From NCBI GenBank assembly GCA_029204225.1, contig CM055106.1, positions 34,940,361-35,004,360 of the forward strand: a stretch of 64,000 nucleotides of DNA, given 5' to 3'. Below are positions 57,964 through 64,000 of the stretch, one piece after another. Within the stretch, counting starts at the first letter, position 1. Each line of letters begins with the position of its first letter. Source of the DNA: Diphasiastrum complanatum. Lineage: Eukaryota > Streptophyta > Lycopodiopsida > Lycopodiales > Lycopodiaceae. Both the position numbers and the translations under genes were made by a program. Under the pieces are notes generated by a model that searched no databases, was not told the DNA's origin, and worked only from the letters and a program-made list of their open reading frames with translations.

Positions 57964-58440
57964 ATGTGGAGACCCAAAGAAGTGTCAAAATCTTGCTTGC
58001 ATAGGATATCATCTCAACCAAAGAGGCTAGTACAAGACTTGATCCTTAATGGATTGAAAGATGAATTTGGCGACATTGTACAATCATATGCAATCAAGGA
58101 GGATCTTACAAGCTTAGAGGAACTTCAAGGAGTTCTTATTGCTAACGAGTGTAGGCAAGAGAACAAGCTTTTGAGGATCAACAAACTTTCAATCAAAGAT
58201 GGTGGAGAGGACAAAGCTTTATTCACAAAGGACAAGCCAAGGAACAAACAACAACATTTCAAGAAGGACAAAGACAAAGACAAAACCAAAGATAGAGAGG
58301 ACAATTCCTCGCAAGCTTCAACATCTAATTGGAAGAAAAAGAAGATCAAGTGCTTTTTTTGTGGCAAGAAAGGCCACTATGGCACAAATTGTTTCAAGAA
58401 GAAGAACCAATTAATATACTCTGATTCAATAGAAGATAGA
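57964..58440 (+). mobile_element. Copia gag fragment with zinc knuckle (fossil)
   Basis: Shows gag sequence (LVQDLILNGLKDEFGDIVQS near 58,030), a Lys/Asp-rich linker and the knuckle CFFCGKKGHYGTNC (near 58,353). It closely resembles the corresponding part of the young copia element (CFFCGKKGHFASEC). It is cut off at both ends, and the reading frame runs on to 58,557 into unrelated sequence. Confidence 0.8.
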
Positions 58441-58557
58441 GCAGTCAAAGTTTTCTTGCGACTGTTTCATGAAATAGGACCATTGTTGAGGAAGAATGTA
58501 AATCCAGAAGTGGATTTACGAGTGTTTACATATCTTGCCCAACTTGCATATGAATAA

Positions 58558-58814
58558 CCACTATGTTTGGTATGGTACAGATCATTGCGTACATAAGAGA
58601 TCTTATTATCAAATGATAAGAATGCTCACACATCTACTTCTTCCCTTCGATCGTCTGAGGACATTGGTCCTTTGAAAATTTGAGTCTTGTGTCCATCGAG
58701 CTAACTTGCAATTTATCAGATTATATCTGATTAACATATTGTGAATAAATCAACTTTTGCTCTGTGTCTCTTTGGATTTGAATACCTAGATAGTAATGAG
58801 CTTTGTCCAGATCA
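58558..58814. other. Unassigned, left of a copia LTR
   Basis: No gene was recognised. The last bases ATCA (58,811-58,814) adjoin the LTR start. Confidence 0.4.
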
Positions 58815-59752
58815 TGTTGGATTTATTTCCTCTACTCTCCTAAATTCTATTTAATCTGCCTCCATTCATGCTGTTGAATTTTTACTCGTGTTGTCGCACA
58901 ATTTGCATATTTAACTGTTTTTTGCAACAGTCTGCATATTTACATGTAAAATTAGACAGGCCAAAATGCGACAATTACAACAGTTGCACGGTTTGCATAA
59001 ATACAAGTAAATTTGAACAGGCGAAAAAGCCGACAATGCAATAGTCTGCATTTTTACTTGCAATCTATGACAGGCAAAAACTACGATAGAGTGTCGCAAT
59101 TTTCGCATTTTCATCAGCGTCAATTTGAGCAAAGCTCGATGTCACGGCCTCCTCATGCTCGTTCTATGCAATGTGCAATCAGATTTGACAACGATAGTCT
59201 CCACCCACGATCTCCTACAGACAGCACAATAATTTTTGTGCCTTTTTCATCTGCACACCTGTAAAATTTGTGTAGATAGTGAATACCATTTAAGTATTCA
59301 AAGGTGTGATACAAAGGACATAGACAAAAAAAACATGATTTGTAACATGTGAGACAAACATTGTAGATGCTTTCACACATCGATTCTTCCTTTTAGACAT
59401 ATTATTAGTAATAGGTTCATAACTTTCATAGATTGTGATTAGCTTTGTGGTGCACGCGGTTACATCCGCTATTATTTTGTGCTCAACTACACTATTGAAT
59501 TGTATATTTCATTATACTTAATTTGATTATAGCTTTGTCTGGTTCTGCTTTCAGATTCGTGTCAGTACTTCAATGTTTTTCATGTTTTGTCTGACTATCT
59601 AATTGATTTGGTCATCACTTCCGCTACCACCGCACATTAAAGCTCTTGAAAATTATTATGTTCTTGTGTTTGCCTACTAAGTCACCAGTAGTGCATGCAC
59701 TCAGAGAATTGAACGGACCGATCTTCCGATCCTTTCCCTCATTTCCCCGACA
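58815..59752 (+). mobile_element. Copia LTR (plus), 938 bp, with internal ~60-bp repeats
   Basis: Begins TGTTGGATTTATTTCC and ends CCCGACA. The primer site TGGTATCAGAGC follows directly at 59,753-59,764. The segment 58,890-59,110 contains three diverged units of 53-61 bp sharing CAACAGTCTGCAT, GACAGGC and CGACAAT motifs. The right part (59,190-59,560) aligns with the LTR at 60,187-60,932, sharing for example GCACGCGGTT and CATCCGCTA. About 70 bp of internal leader follow before the sequence flips strand. Confidence 0.7.
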
Positions 59753-59834
59753 TGGTATCAGAGCAAAAGACATCAGAACCTATCTGTTTTTTTCAGCGGC
59801 TTCATTTCAGAGCTATTTCTATAGCCTGATAAGC

Positions 59835-60186
59835 TTGTGTGACAACATGAGTAAAAATGCAACAGCATGAATGGAGGTAGATTAACATAGGATTTAGGAG
59901 AGTAGAGGAAATAATCCAACACCCCCCCCTAAATCTGGATCTGTGAATGCCTTGATTTTCAGACTAAGAAATGCACAAAACTTATTGTGTGCATTAACAC
60001 TTAATGTCTTTTTTAATATATCTACGACCATGTCCTGCATTCTACAGTATATTAAGCTTATCTCCTTGTTGAGAACCTTGCCCCTAATATAGTGATATCG
60101 GATCTCAATGTGCTTACTCTTAGAGTGAAATCTAGGATTGGCCGATAAGGCAATGGCACTCTGATTATCACAAAATATGATAGTAG
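59835..60186 (-). mobile_element. Copia 3' end in inverted orientation: RNase H tail, G-rich tract and 90 bp of LTR
   Basis: On the minus strand, 60,186-59,931 encodes the copia RNase H end (CDNQSAIALSANPRFHSKSK). A purine tract AGGGGGGGG (59,922-59,930) follows, then an LTR start TGTTGGATTATTTCC running to about 59,835. That LTR start matches the plus-strand LTR start at 58,815 closely over about 85-90 bp. It is a fragment. Confidence 0.75.
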
Positions 60187-62412
60187 TGTTGGATTTTCAT
60201 CCACCCACCATCTCCTATAGACAACACATCCACTCTATACTTTCACATCTGCACACCTGTAATATTATGTAACATATATATATTGGACACCATCTGTGTA
60301 AAAGATGATGAAGAGAGCAAAAGAAGATGACATAAACGAAGTAGATGCCCTGAGCATTGATTCTTCACTTTGTCAAAATTTAGGTATAATTCCTTTTTAC
60401 AAATTGAAATAAGCTTTGTAGGGCACGCGGTTTCATCCGCTACTGTATTGTGCTCTACTGCATTATTGACATGTATACATGATATACTTAATCTGATACA
60501 GTTCATTGTTCTGTGTTCAGATCTATGTTTATATTGCTATGCTTATCATTCATTCTGTCTGATCTTTCTAGTTGTTTTTACTGGTAATAGACGATTAACA
60601 TTTAGTCTTGTCTTTCACGAATCATTCGCGACTAATTATTAGTCGAGCACAGTCTAGCTCTTCGCGAATCATTCGCGACATATAATTTGTCTTGCTATTT
60701 ATGACAAATTATTCTTCTGGCGCTTCATTTATTAATTTTTGGCTACATAATCAAGAATGACCGTGATTTCTATCACAAAAGTTCTGTCATTCTGATAGGT
60801 GTAGTCATGCTTACGGAGAGAGTCGTATAGTTCATTCCGCTGCGCATGAACATTTTCTGTTCAAGTTCATTTCTCGTTCGAGTTCGTTTCTCGTTCGTGT
60901 TCATCATTTATTCTCCCCCTCTCTCTCCAACATGGTATCAGAGCTATTTTCATAGCTTGATAAACTTCCGCAGTACAAGACTCTACTAGCCGATAGAGTA
61001 ATTGTTTTCTTGTTCTGTAAATATCAGATTTTCATACTCAAGTCACTGATAGTTTCTCCTATCACTTAGACTAATTCCTCCACATGGATTTACAAGGGAA
61101 AGCCATTCCTATCATAGACAAGCTTGATGGAGCCAAGTACCATCTGTGGAAATTTAAGATGAAAACTATACTAAAGGCAAAAGAATTGTACGACGTTGTT
61201 ACGGGTGCAGAAGGAAAACCCGAAGCGGACAACGCGACAATCGCCAGCTGAAAGCTGAAGGATAAAAAAGCTTTTGCGCTGATCATCCTCAACATCACGG
61301 ATACCCAGATTGGCCATGTATCCAAGGCTCAGACATCGAAAGAAGTCTGGGACATCTTGAATAAACTATACAAAGTGCAAGATATAGCTTCCAAGCTACA
61401 TCTCAAGAAGAAATTCTACTCCCTCAAGATGACAAATGATGATTCTCTGTAGAATCACATTAATCAATTCAAGAACCTGCTAAGACAAATGGCCACTGTT
61501 GGATCTGTCATAGATGATCAAGACGCAGTGATGCAACTGCTTACAAGCTTGCCAAGTTCTTACGACAACTGGGTGATGATCATCACGACTCATCCAGAAT
61601 TGACTCTTTCGAGAGTCATTACTATGTTGTTGCAGGAAGACACGCGAAGGAACAAATCCTTGAGTTCCTCAGCTGATTCTCACGCCTTGTACACCAACAA
61701 GAGCATGATAAAGAAGAAGAAGAAGAAAGACCCGAAGCAATCAAAGCCAGACCAGAAACCAGCTCAGCACAAGGAACGGTCGAATCTGTAGACAAAGAAG
61801 AAGCTATTCTACAGATACTGCAAATGAAACAACCATGAAATACACGACTGCCACATACGTCAAGCAAAGAACAACAACAAAGGGCAGTCAAATCAAGTGG
61901 CGAATGCAGCTGCAGAAGCTCCACAGCCTATTCATGAAACGAATCATGATGCCTTCATGACCAACCATCAAGGAGTATCTGGCAACAATTCTTGGTTCTT
62001 GGATTCCGGAGCCACTCATCACATGACTAGCCTCATTGGCTGTTTCGAGTCCTATACGCCTTACAGTCTTCAGAAATTCATTCATCTTGGCGACAATAGC
62101 ACATAAGCTATTAAAGGTGAAGGCACTGTAAGATTATGCTTTGCAAATGATCAGTCTAAGCTACTCTCAAAAGTCCTGTATGTACCAAAGTTATTTACGA
62201 ATCTGCCCTCTGTAAGCAGAATCACAGATCTAGGACACAAAGTAGAATGCAAATGTGATCAGTGTAAAGTAGTTGATAGGACAGGCAAGATCCTAGCACT
62301 CGGAAAGAGGCATGGATACTTGTATAAATTAAGTCATTGCTTTTCTGCCTCTAGTCAGGCTCTCAGTACTTCAATTCATTCAAATAAAGGTTTAGTTTGG
62401 CATTACAGATAA
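60187..62412 (+). mobile_element. Copia element (LTR, primer site, gag, protease), 3'-truncated fossil
   Basis: The LTR runs from TGTTGGATTTTCATCC (60,187) to CTCTCTCCAACA (60,932), 746 bp. The primer site TGGTATCAGAGC is at 60,933-60,944. Gag starts near 61,084 (MDLQGKAIPIIDKLDGAKYH) and has the copia WKFKMKTIL region. A worn CCHC knuckle lies near 61,805 and a protease motif DSGATHH near 62,005. The element ends at about 62,412, before integrase. LTR 60,600-60,720 carries TTCGCGAATCATTCGCGA palindromes. It is broken, with several decayed sites. It lies inside the minus-strand copia RNase H piece to its left. Confidence 0.8.
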
Positions 62413-63073
62413 GTGCTCATTTGTCAAGCTGATGAATTCAGAAATTTTGATCTTCAGTTTTATTCACGCTCGCCTATCAGTTTCTGGATCGATTGCTTTT
62501 CTTCAAGAGAGCTGCTAATTTCTTGTTTGATTTCATCAATATCATCACGAAGGCAGAACATCCCTTGCAACCCAAGCGAAGAGATTGTCGAAATCCCACC
62601 TTTTCGGAAAAGCATTTGATCGAGACAGACACAACCGCAACAACATCCAGTTCATAAATTGATTGATCACGATATGCAAGACTGGCTCTTGGACACTGCT
62701 ACGATGAAACAGATGCTCGAATTGCTCTTTCAACAGTAAATCGGCCATCCTATTGAATATCCAGTCATTATCAAATGCCTGTGGGTTGCAATCCAGAAAG
62801 GAGCAGGAGGCAGCGCGATCCTCCAATGGGTGCGTGAAGGAGATAGGTTAGAATGTAGTAATTTGGGGTCTTCCCGCTTTGCAAGAAAGAATGGAAAGCT
62901 GTAAACCTGGAGTAGAAAGAGCTGAAGGCTTTGCGGCAATAGTGGTGATCAAGGAGCTAATTTCCGATAGTAGGACGACCTATCGCAGCTAGATTTCTTT
63001 AGGTTTGGATAAGCAAGCCTGCAGGATTCGTAGCAGGGTCTTGTTGGCCAACAAGGAGGCTTCACACTAATTT
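62413..63073. other. Probable 5' flank or leader of the LINE
   Basis: No conserved domain was seen on either strand. It lies directly before the LINE reading frame and could be its 5' untranslated region. Confidence 0.35.
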
Positions 63074-64000
63074 TTGGAATTTTCAGAGGCAACGGCTGGA
63101 TCTTTACCTGTCAATATGGTTCCTCAAGAATCTTCTCATCCTTTGCAACTCCCAGATTTCAATCCTCTTGTTCGACGTGGAGAAAAGAGACCTGCTTTCT
63201 CTTCAGAGCATCCTTCTAGTGCTTCCCCTTCTTGCGCGTGTGGTGAAACCCACCGTGATGTTGCGGATTCCTTGCTTGTCTCCTCTGGCCAGGTGGTGCC
63301 ATACTGTCGGCCCCATCTTCGCCATCAGCTTTCTTCCTCTCTTTCTGTTTCTCAGCTTTCTCCTTCTTCCTCTTCTCGCCCCCATGTTCCATGTGCAGGC
63401 TGTGGTCGCCTTTATGTGCAAGGTGCCAGTCTTTCTCGCCATCATAACGCTTGCTCTACTTTTCATCAACAACTCGCATTAACCAATGTCGACCTTGCAC
63501 CTCATCTTGTTCCCACTTCGCCACCTGACTCGGCTTGGACCTGGATTTGCTCCTTTTATATTTTGACTGCTTTTCACTTGGTTTTTCCTCGTCCTCGTCT
63601 TTATGCACACATTCCCTTTGCCTTGCGCTTAGAGGTCCAGAGAGCTTTGTCCTTACCTTTGTCTCGTCTGGCTTCCAACCCTTCTGATATTGCAGCTTGG
63701 CATGTCTTTTTGCTTTTTCCTCTCTGGTGTTTGTCTCTGCCTCCTTGGGGTGGTGATGCTGGTCATAGGGAAACTCGCAACAGAATTCGTCGCTTTATGT
63801 CAAGAGATTGGAAAAATCTGCAAAAAGAGCATTTCCTTGGCTGTCATGCGCTTGCTGCTCAATGGGATTCGACTTCGGATGGTGTTTTTATACCCCCTGT
63901 TCATCGTTAGTTGCGTCGCTGTGGTTTACTTGGGCAAGTGGGTGAGTATTCTCGTGCAGCTCGTGCTCTAGCTCCTACAAGTCCAGCTACTCCATCTGCT
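63074..64000 (+). mobile_element. LINE (non-LTR retrotransposon) ORF, N-terminal part, runs off window
   Basis: The open frame from 63,074 has its first ATG at 63,116. It holds a Cys/His zinc-finger region (PCAGCGRLYVQGASLSRHHN, then AC at about 63,390-63,455), with CACGE upstream, and a helical region ending RRFMSRDWKNLQKEHFL at about 63,835. These parts match the N-terminal layout of plant and protist LINE polyproteins that precede reverse transcriptase. A TAG at 63,908-63,910 interrupts the frame. The same frame then continues LRRCGLLGQVGEYSRAARAL to the edge, the usual conserved stretch next to RT. RT and endonuclease lie beyond the window. Whether the element is intact beyond this stop cannot be judged. 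The strand and clade (possibly NeSL or Utopia-like) are inferred. Confidence 0.65.

Overview
The window is plant nuclear DNA. It holds one intact-looking host gene, an intron-containing family GH28 polygalacturonase on the minus strand at 52,558-55,282, set among degraded transposable elements. Ty1/copia and Ty3/gypsy debris, a plant-type hAT transposon with BED and DUF659-like domains, tRNA-iMet-type primer binding sites and long (GA)n/(CT)n microsatellites all point to a large, repeat-rich land-plant genome. The methyltransferase-like exon and the LINE clade hint at a non-angiosperm (moss, lycophyte, fern or conifer), but I cannot fix the species.

Layout, left to right. 1-6.5 kb: mostly unassigned AT-rich DNA, with a methyltransferase-like exon (minus, 1,479-1,850), a degenerate repeat with in-frame spacing (2,273-2,490), a 350-bp dispersed repeat (3,941-4,290), an unrecognised reading frame (4,397-5,467) and LTR-like sequence (5,754-6,567). 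6.6-10.7 kb: a decayed hAT transposon that still shows introns. 10.9-15.0 kb: poly-C tracts, a ~440-bp duplication, (GA)n tracts and a possible exon. 16.1-19.3 kb: a truncated copia fossil. 20.3-25.2 kb: a gypsy pol fossil split twice, once by a 410-bp piece of copia gag and once by a 2.6-kb repeat-rich block with an alternating ~111/120-bp minisatellite. 26.2-28.3 kb: an extra coiled-coil region downstream of that pol.

28.4-32.3 kb: a minus-strand gypsy gag fossil, a copia 3' end, and a TRIM-like junction (primer site, short spacer, G-tract, LTR start) followed by a tRNA-like module. 33.1-40.4 kb: a minus-strand gag-only element with long LTRs. 43.4-50.0 kb: a young full-length copia element (two 691-bp LTRs and a 5-bp target duplication) nested in an older copia fragment. 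52.5-55.3 kb: the polygalacturonase. 56-62.4 kb: copia pieces, including a head-to-head LTR arrangement. 62.4-64 kb: the 5' part of a LINE that runs off the right edge.

No operon-like or pathway organisation is present. Gene content reflects repeated nested insertion around a single secreted cell-wall enzyme gene. All coordinates, percentages and domain calls were read by eye. LTR-element coding regions are treated as fossils and described only by family and parts.
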